64,000 nt of DNA from Persicaria tinctoria (Eukaryota > Streptophyta > Magnoliopsida > Caryophyllales > Polygonaceae). Position 1 is the first letter of the stretch. The number at the start of each line of letters is the position of its first letter. The notes under the pieces are model-generated. The model saw only the letters and a program-made list of their open reading frames with translations. It was not told where the DNA came from and searched no databases. The stretch is taken from positions 38,763,373 to 38,827,372 of the forward strand of contig JBANSL010000008.1 of NCBI GenBank assembly GCA_037127255.1, written 5' to 3'. Positions 20,873 through 31,296 of this stretch are shown piece after piece. The position numbers were made by a program, and so were the translations under genes.

Positions 20873-22377
20873 ATGCGCCGTTCTGGTCAACCACCTGAGT
20901 TTGACAGCTTAGACGAATTACCAGAGCGCCTTCTACACATCAGAACTAAACTGCAAAGAGCCAAGACAGCTGCGGAGATACAGGAACAGCTGATCGCAAG
21001 GCTTACAAGGGAATTGGCCGCTAAAGATGTTGTTATCGCCACTGAGAAAGCAGCAAGGGAACAAAAAGAGGCTGAGCTTGCCCAATACCCAACCACGGCA
21101 GAGGACTATATGCACCCAACTCTCGTCGTGCCTGAATCGGCGATTCTTATCCCTGAAAACTCTTTTGAAATTCACACTCAATTTCTTATAGAGCTAAAAA
21201 ATAATGCTTTTTTGGTAGATTTAATGAGTGTCCTCTTGAACATATTACAAATTTTTCTGACATGTGCCGTACTCTTGCTGAAGGTACAACTTTGGAATAT
21301 GTCAAGATGAAGGCTTTTCGCTGGTCTCTCGGTGGACCTGCACTAAAGTGGCTTGAAGGGCTGAAACCAAGATCCCTAACAACATGGGCCCAAGTAGAGC
21401 AAGAATTTCTGAATAAATTCTTCCCACCCACCAAAACAGCACATCTCCGCCAGAAAATCACCGCCTTCAAACAAAAGCAAGAGGAACCGCTGGCAAAGGC
21501 ATGGGAGCGCTACAAAGAACTGTTGCGATCTTGCCCTACTCATGGACAACCACCCTACGTCATTCAGGAGATCTTCTTCAACTCTCTTGATCAAGTCACT
21601 AAGGACATAATCAACCATTATACTCGCTATGAGTATCTGACAATGCCACCAATTGACGCTTGGGGTGTGCTGGAGAAGCTCACTAACTATGACAACAAGT
21701 ATGGGTCTACTGCAACCTATGAAGAGAACCCCTACGCTAGGCCAGCACCATCCATGCCCCTCTATGAGCCTCCTAAAGAGATTGATCCTGATGAAAGGGA
21801 GCAGTACTACAGAGATCAGAACAAGAAGCTCCTTAAGCAAGTAAAGTATCTTTCTGTCAACCAGCCTTGCATTGAATGCGGATCGCAACGGCACACCACT
21901 CCTGAGTGCCCACACACAGAGCAAGTCAGGATGGCAGAGCATCACGAGGAGGTTGCTTACGCAGGGGGTCCCAATCGCTACATGGGGGACCAAAGGTTTC
22001 AGCAACCACAATTGAACCAAGGTGTCCCTAGGAACCCCCCGCCCTACGGAGCTCCAGGACATCCAGAAAGGGACCAGAAAAGGGATGATATACAGACAAT
22101 CCTGGAGGAAATACGGAGGAATCACTCAGAAACTAAGCAGTCCTTCAACTCCGTCTACACTCAGATGCAAGGTGTCAACTCTAGGCTTGGAGAAATTGAT
22201 ATATGGCGAAAATCAGTTGATACACAGATTGGTCAGCTAGCAGCAGGAATCCCCAGACAGTCAGGTGCGCTCCCTGGATCTTCAGACCCAAATCCTAAGG
22301 GAAAAACTGGACACATCGCTGCTGTAAAACTCAGAAGCGGCCATCAACTGCAAGAGCCAAAAGTTGGAAAGCAGTAG
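20873..22377 (+). pseudogene. gag of the non-autonomous gypsy element, one frameshift
   Basis: The frame opens at 20873 with a coiled-coil-like N-terminus (LTRELAAKDVVIATEKAAREQ). It changes frame by one base at a run of six T near 21208-21215. It then continues from about 21216 through the retrotransposon gag domain (MKAFRWSLGGPALKWLEGL, WAQVEQEFLNKFFPP, ERYKELLRSCP, EIFFNSLD) and a zinc-finger-like CIECGSQRHTTPECP near 21868-21912. An in-frame TAG ends it at 22375-22377. Gag would build the particle. The T-run shift may be a simple deletion or a slippery site; a deletion is more likely. Confidence 0.8.
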
Positions 22378-22968
22378 AACAAAGGAGACCAGCAAGTCGA
22401 CCAGCAGCTACTCGACATCGGCCAGACCCTGGTCGATCTCGAGGAGGGCCTCATCGATCTCAAGGAGAAACTTCAAAAGCCCTCGTCTACACTGCACAGC
22501 AACTCGACATCACCCAATCTGGTCGAGATCGACAAGGGTGTACTCGACATCGACGACGGTCAGCCCGAGATCGAGAAAACTGCAGCACCTCCGACGTCTG
22601 TTCTGGCTCCAAATCAGAGGAAGAAGCTACCTTTCCCCACAAAATCTCCAAAGAACCCGACAGAAAAGAAATTTCAGCGCTTCATCAAGATGCTTCAGAA
22701 GCTCAACGTCACCATCCCCTTCACAGAAGCTCTCAATGAAATGCCATCCTATGTCAAGTTCCTGAAGGAGATTCTAAGCAAAAAGCGACCGATGGCTGAA
22801 ATTACAGAGGAGTGCAGCCATTTGGACATACTGGAGAAGAGGCCAGATCCAGGTTAGTTTGCTATAACCATTGGATTTGGTCCATACAAAATTAATGCCT
22901 TATGTGATCTTGGAGCTAGTGTAAGTATAATGCCTTTAATAATTTGGTCCAAGATTAAGATAGGTGCC
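22378..22968 (+). pseudogene. gag C-terminus and protease start, interrupted
   Basis: The gag frame stays open after the TAG at 22375. It passes through a stretch whose DNA repeats TCGA(G/T)(A/C)TCGA and therefore encodes Asp/Glu/Leu-rich repeats. An FPTKSPKNPTEKKFQRFIKML segment typical of Athila gag follows, then SYVKFLKEILSKKR. A second in-frame TAG lies at 22855. The protease motif LCDLGASVSIMP lies near 22900-22940. The younger element inserts at 22969, and protease resumes at 28549. Confidence 0.75.
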
Positions 22969-24454
22969 TGATGAGCGGTTTTCAGTCGCCTAAACCGTAT
23001 CAAAATAAAACTCAACCCTACAAACTAGTATAGCAAGCAAGTAAGAGGTCGATCCCACAGAGAATCAAGTATTTCTCAACAATGTGTATTTACCAATTAG
23101 TAGAAAGTGGGGTTTTTGGTGATTGAAATAAGAAAGAAAACAAAATAAACTATAAACAAAACTGATGCAAAACAATTTAGAGAAGATCGCTCTACCTACA
23201 ACTATCTACTTTATTTGGTTGAATTGATATTGTAACGTCCTCTTGTCCTTTTAGGTTTCCTATGAATGCCCTTGTCCCGACCTAATATAGTTACTAGTCC
23301 AATCAGTCCTAGAAACCCTTATCAATCGAACAGTCCCTAAAGAAGGATTTAACCCAATTGATAGCTTTAAGTTCAGAGATTAACCAAGGTATTTGCAGTC
23401 CCTAAAGAAGGATTTAACAACACATTCAACTTCCTACTCATTCAATTAGTTCAATCAGCCCTAAAGGAACAAGTTTGCCACTTGGGTTAAGGTTCGCAAT
23501 CAGGAATCTACAAAACCCTAGCAATTGAATTGATTCTATCAAGTTGATCAGTCGAGATAGAATAAAACAATCAAACATTCAAGCACAAAGAAGTCGAAAC
23601 ATTCAATATTGGAAATAAGGAACAAGAATTAGAAACTCACAATTCAATCCAAATAAAGCTTCAAATTGTAGGTAGAACGAAGAGAGTTTAGTCGCCCATG
23701 GCGAACATCGCTCTCTCTCCAATTGTCTGATAGAACGTAAGAATAGAATAGAAGTTAATGAAAAATAACATAAAAGTGGCCTAATAATAATATCCAAGTC
23801 GGCCCCCAACAATCATAGAATAAAACTAGGGTTTCCAAAACGGCGCATACGCGCTGTCCGTACGTGCGGCGGGCGCCGCAAAGTTGCGGCGGGCGCAGCA
23901 AACCATGCGGCGGGCGCAGCATGAATACCGCCCCTGGCGGCGGGCGCAGCAAACTATGCGGCGGGCGCAGCAAACTATGCGGCGGGCGCAGCAAACCATG
24001 CGGCGGGCGCTGCATTGGGTTTTCCCGAAAATTCCGTCTCGAATTAGCTCTCGACGTCAACATGAAAGTTGTAGCTCTCTGAAAGAGCTTTCCAACGCAT
24101 GGTCATAATAGTCGATCGGACAACCGAGGCCTCCAGAAAGTGCAAAATAAGTTCACCATGTCTGGCGACAACTTCTGCAGACTTGTTCTTCGTTTAGGTT
24201 CGCTTCTTCTTCTCAGGACCTCTTGAGATCTTCATGTAAGCTTCTTCGATCAACTAGAAATTCTAATCCAATGCGTTATCAACCCATGTCTCCTCCTCGG
24301 ATCCACGATTACCTGGAATAATCAATAAAAACATGTAGATTCCGACTCCACCAACATAGAGAGCAAATATGCAAATTGCACTTAATCCATGCATGATATG
24401 CATCTTAACTAAGCTAAATGCAACCTATTATGCCTACCTATATGCATGCTATCA
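22969..24454 (-). mobile_element. 3' LTR of the young non-autonomous element
   Basis: On minus it starts TGATAGCATG and ends CGCTCATCA. It contains a GC-rich tandem array at 23865-24014 in an otherwise AT-rich sequence. Confidence 0.93.
23865..24014 (+). repeat. GC-rich ~21-bp tandem array in LTR
   Basis: Units of TGCGGCGGGCGCAGCAAA plus 2-4 bases start at 23865, 23885, 23906, 23935 (one 29-bp step), 23957, 23978 and 23999. The same array is at 27959-28108 in the other LTR. It is rich in CpG and GGCGGG. Confidence 0.95.
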
Positions 24455-26104
24455 AACTCCCCCACACTTAAGCTTTTGCTTGTCCTCAAGCAATGAAAAC
24501 TAAATATAGAATTAATCATCCCACAAATAAGATCTTCATGCTATAGTTTTAGAAAAGCAACCTCAAACAATAGGAGCCATGAATAGGAGAACAAATATCC
24601 TAGCAAATATATGAGCGATCCAATAGTAAAAGCAAATTTAGTCCAACCTCACCGGGATGATGTGTTTCACTCAAGCTCTCATGTGTTTAGGCTTTAAAGT
24701 TCAACTCTCAACTCAATCCAAAATGCTCCATACACCGTGAAAGTTATCACTTGCAAACAACATCATGAGGACTTTTATAAGGTTGTAATGGGGCTTTGGT
24801 AGGAACATAAGGCATGAGAAATATTTAGGCTTGTGGTGCTAAAAATCCGGGAAAAAGGAACAACAACCAACCAGAACAACATCAAAACTTCCATACTCCA
24901 CAAACCATTCCAATAACATAAACTCCAATACATAACAATAAACTCTTTTCGATTTCAATAGCCATACAACTCATGCAATTTTTTATTTGGATGATGACTT
25001 TTTTTTTCTTTTATGCTTACTTTTGCCCCTAAGTGAATTTTATCCTCCTTAGGTCCAAGCTTACTAGACTTTTACTCCTAAGTGAATTTTATCCTCCTTA
25101 GGCCCCTAGTAATAAGTCATCTCTATTATGCAAGAAGGGTTACCTTATTTTGGCTATGCCTCTCGCAATGCACAACCATACATACATCATCTCCACTCAA
25201 AGAAACTCCAACAACATAAAGATTTTTCACCAATTCTCCTCCTAATTCCCGGATGGGGTCAAGTTAATAGTTGGCTATGATATATTTTTGTGGAGCTATA
25301 AAAAAAAATAGGCTTTAAGGCTCAGATGGGCTTCAAGCAAAGGATAATATGTAAGGTAGATAAGGTATAATATGGCTAAAGAAAACATGCCTCAATCATT
25401 TGAAATTCACAAGCAACAACATGTGCAATACGGTATTGAAATAAGAAGCATATGGAGAGTATAACCACACAATAGAAGCAAAAGGGAAATAATATGTAAA
25501 GTCCCTATAAGGCCAAAACAAACTCACAAAGGTTATGTTTTTTTTTTAGATTTCAATTAAACCTCAACTATGAATCATACTTGCTCAATTATATTTTCAA
25601 TTCATGCTCCAAAATCTTTTTCAAGCAATTCAATCAAATCATGGGATTTATGCAATTAAGATCATAAAAATAAATTAGAGGACAAACTAAACCAAGATGG
25701 GTATCGTTAATAACACTTAAATGCAATGCATGATATTTTTTTTCAAATGCAGTATATGAATAAAAATAAATATGACAACATAAATAAACATGATAACATA
25801 AGTAAACATGATATGCAAATTCTATCTATATGCAATGCAATCCCTCCCCCACACTTAAACCTTTCATTGTCCTCAATGAAACATAAAAGACAACAAAAAA
25901 AATTAAAACATAGAGAAAGAGATGAATGAAATACTCACAATGTGGTGGAAGGGGCGATATAGGTCGGATCTGAGCATTGCGCGCGGCGGGTTAAAGAAAA
26001 CTAGCTAACTAGGAATTGAAATAACTAAAACTTACCTCGGGTTGCCTCCCGAGAAGCGCCTTTCTTTAATGTCATTGGCTTGACTTATTCTCAATCTCAA
26101 GACC
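24455..26104 (-). other. 3' noncoding region of the young element, with two PPT-like modules
   Basis: No supported ORF. A purine tract (24455-24472) and the hairpin TTGCTTG-AGGA-CAAGCAA (24476-24493 as complement) sit at the LTR. A second hairpin TTTCATTG-AGGA-CAATGAAA (25862-25881) and purine tract (about 25842-25859) lie 1.39 kb further in. Between them is sequence similar to the same interval in the Athila-type element (49484-50750), including CACCACA next to a CCCGGAT motif. The hairpin CTCGGGAGGCAACCCGAG followed by GTAAGT lies at 26030-26059. Confidence 0.7.
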
Positions 26105-26932
26105 TTATTTCTCAGACATTGTCAAGGCCCTCAGTAGCCTATCATATTCCTGTGCACATATCTTACACAGAACATCATAGTATAATAAATTGAAAGTATA
26201 AAATATAGAAGTTAAAGACCCTTTCAATTTATCAAAGAGTCTAGCATGACTCTCTACCGAAGGGATATGATACCACCAACACAGTTCCGTTGGTGGCTTC
26301 TCAAAGTAATGCTCCCAAGGGTCTGTATATTCACCAAAATTCACAAAAGTGCAAGAAATATCAATACCTTCTTCGAGAGCCACAGAAATCGGCTCGGTAA
26401 ATGATTCCTTGATAGGCAAGTCAAGGATGATTTCTTCAGATGAAATAGGAGCCAAAACACATGGATCCTCATGCGAGCACTCATGAGACTCCATGTAAGG
26501 GAGCATCGGGCTCTCATCGATCAAACCATCATTGTTTGTGTCTTGGTGTTCATCAACTTGAGGAATAAAGTATTGCTCTACTACCAACTCACTCACCGGT
26601 TGATTAAGTTGGTTCAATTGTTCCTCAATTCGCTCCATCCTTTTAAGCACCTGCTCCAACATAACCTGGCGTGTGAAAGCTTCTTCCTGCTCCACCTGGT
26701 GACCCATGTAACAGAAAAAATCCCACATCTCTGATAAGTTGAAACTCGCAAAGCCTCCGTTACTCATAGACTCGGCAAGTTCTTTGGTCTCAGGAGTCAT
26801 GCCCTCAAGTACACAAATAACCATATCTTGCAAACTATCTTGGTAACCCCTTGCATAACGGGCATCCAATAAATTATGCACTCTTGTGAAATAATGGTGA
26901 AAATTTTCGCCTTGATACTGCATTAATCTCAT
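26105..26932 (-). CDS. gag-like protein of the young non-autonomous element
   Basis: 275 codons, uninterrupted. The N-terminal third resembles the second half of a retrotransposon gag domain (FHHYFTRVHNLLDARYARGYQDSLQDMVICVLEGMTPETKELAES). A Glu-rich coiled segment follows (EQVLKRMERIEEQLNQLNQ), then an acidic region and an aromatic C-terminus (TDPWEHYFEKPP, CWWYHIPS). There is no zinc knuckle, protease or polymerase. The start lies about 110 bases after the PBS; the true protein may begin elsewhere. A role in particle formation or in RNA maintenance is inferred only. The purine-rich tract and 3' modules lie downstream. Confidence 0.6.
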   Translation of the reverse strand: MRLMQYQGENFHHYFTRVHNLLDARYARGYQDSLQDMVICVLEGMTPETKELAESMSNGGFASFNLSEMWDFFCYMGHQVEQEEAFTRQVMLEQVLKRMERIEEQLNQLNQPVSELVVEQYFIPQVDEHQDTNNDGLIDESPMLPYMESHECSHEDPCVLAPISSEEIILDLPIKESFTEPISVALEEGIDISCTFVNFGEYTDPWEHYFEKPPTELCWWYHIPSVESHARLFDKLKGSLTSIFYTFNLLYYDVLCKICAQEYDRLLRALTMSEK

Positions 26933-27041
26933 CTTAAGATGTTAGTAGTAAGGGTGTCGTGAACCGTAAGATAGGTTCACAACAAAGTTAATTTATATAC
27001 AATAATCGGCAAACACACAAAACAAAGAAATAAACTTTGAT

Positions 27042-27059
27042 TCCCCGGCAACGGCGCCA
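27042..27059 (-). promoter_or_regulatory. Primer binding site, tRNA-Asp type
   Basis: On minus TGGCGCCGTTGCCGGGGA, three bases from the 5' LTR end; a perfect complement of the tRNA-Asp 3' end. Confidence 0.92.
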
Positions 27060-27062
27060 ATT

Positions 27063-28548
27063 TGATGAGCGGTTTTCAGTCGCCTAAACCGTATCAAAAT
27101 AAAACTCAACCCTACAAACTAGTATAGCAAGCAAGTAAGAGGTCGATCCCACAGAGAATCAAGTATTTCTCAACAATGTGTATTTACCAATTAGTAGAAA
27201 GTGGGGTTTTTGGTGATTGAAATAAGAAAGAAAACAAAATAAACTATAAACAAAACTGATGCAAAACAATTTAGAGAAGATCGCTCTACCTACAACTATC
27301 TACTTTATTTGGTTGAATTGATATTGTAACGTCCTCTTGTCCTTTTAGGTTTCCTATGAATGCCCTTGTCCCGACCTAATATAGTTACTAGTCCAATCAG
27401 TCCTAGAAACCCTTATCAATCGAACAGTCCCTAAAGAAGGATTTAACCCAATTGATAGCTTTAAGTTCAGAGATTAACCAAGGTATTTGCAGTCCCTAAA
27501 GAAGGATTTAACAACACATTCAACTTCCTACTCATTCAATTAGTTCAATCAGCCCTAAAGGAACAAGTTTGCCACTTGGGTTAAGGTTCGCAATCAGGAA
27601 TCTACAAAACCCTAGCAATTGAATTGATTCTATCAAGTTGATCAGTCGAGATAGAATAAAACAATCAAACATTCAAGCACAAAGAAGTCGAAACATTCAA
27701 TATTGGAAATAAGGAACAAGAATTAGAAACTCACAATTCAATCCAAATAAAGCTTCAAATTGTAGGTAGAACGAAGAGAGTTTAGTCGCCCATGGCGAAC
27801 ATCGCTCTCTCTCCAATTGTCTGATAGAACGTAAGAATAGAATAGAAGTTAATGAAAAATAACATAAAAGTGGCCTAATAATAATATCCAAGTCGGCCCC
27901 CAACAATCATAGAATAAAACTAGGGTTTCCAAAACGGCGCATACGCGCTGTCCGTACGTGCGGCGGGCGCCGCAAAGTTGCGGCGGGCGCAGCAAACCAT
28001 GCGGCGGGCGCAGCATGAATACCGCCCCTGGCGGCGGGCGCAGCAAACTATGCGGCGGGCGCAGCAAACTATGCGGCGGGCGCAGCAAACCATGCGGCGG
28101 GCGCTGCATTGGGTTTTCCCGAAAATTCCGTCTCGAATTAGCTCTCGACGTCAACATGAAAGTTGTAGCTCTCTGAAAGAGCTTTCCAACGCATGGTCAT
28201 AATAGTCGATCGGACAACCGAGGCCTCCAGAAAGTGCAAAATAAGTTCACCATGTCTGGCGACAACTTCTGCAGACTTGTTCTTCGTTTAGGTTCGCTTC
28301 TTCTTCTCAGGACCTCTTGAGATCTTCATGTAAGCTTCTTCGATCAACTAGAAATTCTAATCCAATGCGTTATCAACCCATGTCTCCTCCTCGGATCCAC
28401 GATTACCTGGAATAATCAATAAAAACATGTAGATTCCGACTCCACCAACATAGAGAGCAAATATGCAAATTGCACTTAATCCATGCATGATATGCATCTT
28501 AACTAAGCTAAATGCAACCTATTATGCCTACCTATATGCATGCTATCA
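27063..28548 (-). mobile_element. 5' LTR of the young non-autonomous element
   Basis: Same 1486 bp as 22969-24454, including the GC-rich array at 27959-28108. It is followed by the target duplication GTGCC. Confidence 0.93.
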
Positions 28549-29819
28549 GTGCCCTAGAGCCTGTGGATGCTAGACTTTACATGGCCAACAACACAGTGGT
28601 CATTCCAACAGGCATGGTGGACAATGTGCCAGTACAAGTAGGTAAATTCTTTGTCCCTGCTGATTTCCTAGTTGTTGATATGCAAGAAGATCCTGCTTGT
28701 CCAATTATTCTAGGAAGACCCTTCTTGGCGACGGTGGATGCCAACATAAGCGTAAGGAAAGGAGTGCTCACCTTCAACATCAGCGATGAGGTAATTGAGT
28801 ATTCCCTTAATAAAACTGAAAGGCATACATGTCCAATGGAAGAGGTAAAATCTATCTCAGCTGGCTACATCACCTGCAGGGAACCCAAGATGAGAAACAT
28901 GACTCCTGAGGAGCTGGAAAAGAGGGATATGGAAGCCCAGGTGGAGGAGATCATGGCAATCCTAAAAGAGGACGCAGAAAATCCAATCGACACAAACAAA
29001 GGTACGTCGTTATGGACTAATTATTTTTCAGATGCCTTGACAGGAACCAAGTATGGGGTCAAGATCGACCAAGACTCCTCGACATCGATGACCCTAGTCG
29101 ATCTCGACCAAAAACAAAAGCCTCCACCAGCACCAGCGTCATCGAGCAGCAACACAGAAGCTGAGGGCTACTCGAGATCGAGTACGGTACTCGAGATCGA
29201 CAACCACTCTACTGCCTTGGCTTCGCCTTCCTCGACGCTGACGACTCCAGAACATGAACCCTTGTCGAGATCGAGTACGGTACTCGAGATCGACCACCAC
29301 TCTGCTGCCTCGGCTCCTGCTTCCTCGACACTAAAGACACCAGAGGGAGAATCCTACTCGAGATCGAGTAGGCCACTCGATGTCGACCAGCCCTCCCCTT
29401 CATCGACTCCTGCATCCTCGAGCAGCCCACCACCAGAACCTGCAAACTTGTCGAGATCGACTAGCCCTAGTCGAGATCGACCAAACACTGCGGTCCCCGA
29501 TTCCATCTCTGCGAAGGTAAGCCAAGGTATGGATCTTTCTTCTCCTATTTCCATTAAAGATCTATCTATACATGGGAGAGGTTTGCCTTGGTATGTGCGC
29601 TTATGTAGGATATCCAATGATGCGCCCAAGGAATATAAAGTTGGAGACAAGCTCTATGTCTCTAAATCAAAGGATTATTGGTTCCCTAACAAATTCAACA
29701 AGAAGAGGATGGGACCTTTCATGGTGAACAAGATCCATTCTGGAGGATTACAGCTGATGGACAAGAAGGGAGTCCTATTTGAAGCCCAAGCTACATGGGC
29801 CCTGCAGATGCCACCTTGA
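28549..29819 (+). CDS. Protease C-terminus fused to integrase-tail-like end
   Basis: This is the continuation of the interrupted protease of the 18739-33343 element. After the insertion the frame reads LEPVDARLYMANN, then [35 protein letters not shown], the standard Athila retropepsin end. About 130 residues of Ser/Pro-rich sequence encoded by TCGAGATCGA repeats follow (29060-29480). The end has GDKLYVSKSKDYWFPNKFNKKRMGPFMV near 29640-29740, like the integrase GPY/F module. RT, RNase H and integrase core are absent without trace, so the protein is a collapsed polyprotein. The frame is open for about 420 codons, suggesting constraint or youth. Confidence 0.7.
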
Positions 29820-31296
29820 GCTTAGTGGAGAAAGTAGGCCTAGCGACTATAAAATCTAGAGCTTGTACATAGACTTTTTAGGACTTTTGAGACTTTGCTG
29901 CTTTTGTTTTTGTTTTGAACCTTTTAGTTTTTCTATTATGGGTATATGTCTTCTACACTTTTCAGGTCCATGGATAAAAGCAAGCTACATTTAGACTCGG
30001 CCCAGACGATTCTTTTATTCGATATTGAGAAGCCCTACACACCTGTCTAGTGAGTTTCTTTCTTTACCCTTGTTTTTATAATGTGAGGACACTGTAATGT
30101 TTAAGTATGGGGTGGGGGAAGGGCTTACATTATTCATATTTACTTTATTTGACATTATATGTGCATTATTTCTTTGAATTGCTACATGGCTATTTTGGAA
30201 TGCATTATTGATTTATGTGCTTATATGCATGTTTTCCAAAAAGTTTTGAAAAATGATCCCCATTGAAATTTTTGATAAATGTCATGGAAGCTTATATTGA
30301 ACTCGACGATGCAAAATTGGATTCATTAGAGATATATCATGAAATTGCCTAGTAAAGGGAAGTCACAATGAAATGCATATTTTCTTGAAAACCATAAAAG
30401 GAGGTAAAATTTGAAGTTGCTTTTGACATATTGCATGATAAGATGATGGAGGACTTTATATTTCCATATAATGCTCATTGTTTAAAATCCTAGCCTTACC
30501 TATGCTTATGCATCACAAAAGCCATATTATGCCTTATTTCAATTATTGCTCCACATGATCTAAATATTGTCCATTTTTTACCTTATCCGGGGATTATGTT
30601 GAGAATGATGTTACATTATGGAAATGTTATATGGTGTTGTGGTTATTATCATTATTGGAGTTTGGAAGGAAAATGTTTGAAAAATATAGAAAAATTAATG
30701 AGTGAAAGAAAATCCAATCACCTCGGGAGATAAAGGTAGATTGACCCTGCTCTCTGAGATAATAGTTTGGAGAGATGGGACACATTGTGAGGAGTCCAAA
30801 GCACTAAGTATCCGGGGCCATTCATGACACCCATGTTTGCGACTCGTGAGAAGGCAGTGCTGATGTTAGAGAGGTAAAAGCATTATTATTGAGAAAAAGC
30901 ATTATGAAAGGTGATGAATCTTATGAGAAAGAATGTGGTATGAAATTCAATTTGGAAATACTCCATTTCCCTGGATCATAAGCACCACATTGTCAGAAAT
31001 TGCCCACCTTTTAGTCTTTTACCAATTCTACTCCTTATTTGAGCTAAATTAAAGTCCTCTTGATTATCAATGTTTTGTCACATGAATTGTTTATCATAAC
31101 CCTCCTTTTGTGAGTAGATGTTGCTTTTGTATATTTGCACATGTATGGATTCGTGACATTAGTAACTTTTCGAGGATGGTAATTGACTGCAGGGTTATAT
31201 AAGAATGAATCTGATATGTTGAGAGTTTCGAATTCTTCCCCTGAATGACAAATAAAAGTATTGCTTGAGGACAAGCAAGCTTAAGTATGGGGTGTT
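29820..31296 (+). other. 3' noncoding region of the non-autonomous element with two PPT-like modules
   Basis: No supported gene. At 30080-30123 a GTGAGGACAC hairpin is followed by TTAAGTATGGGGTGGGGGAA. At 31261-31296 the hairpin TTGCTTG-AGGA-CAAGCAA is followed by TTAAGTATGGGGTG and the LTR start. The interval (1.18 kb) contains a GGATCATAAGCACCACA segment similar to the matching interval of the other two Athila-lineage elements. Confidence 0.75.

Larger units (their letters stand above)
22969..28548 (-). mobile_element. Young non-autonomous gypsy LTR element (5.58 kb)
   Basis: Both LTRs are exactly 1486 bp (22969-24454 and 27063-28548). I found no difference between them by eye, and their predicted ORFs are identical. 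GTGCC duplications flank the element (22964-22968, 28549-28553). Orientation is minus: PBS at 27042-27059, purine tract at 24455-24472. The only coding sequence is a gag-like ORF; no pol is present. The tRNA-Asp primer, the hairpin/splice-donor motif at 26030-26059 and the 3' modules match the Athila-type element here, a plausible helper. This is the most recent insertion in the window. Confidence 0.92.

Noticed and set aside
23860..24015. CRISPR-like array of regular repeats
   Set aside because: Repeat units are contiguous with only 2-4 variable bases between them, lie in a plant LTR and are present in both LTRs.
23603..24108. Four identical ORFs in each LTR of the young element
   Set aside because: They are translations of the GC-rich tandem array and its flanks in several frames; their identity reflects young LTRs, not coding constraint.
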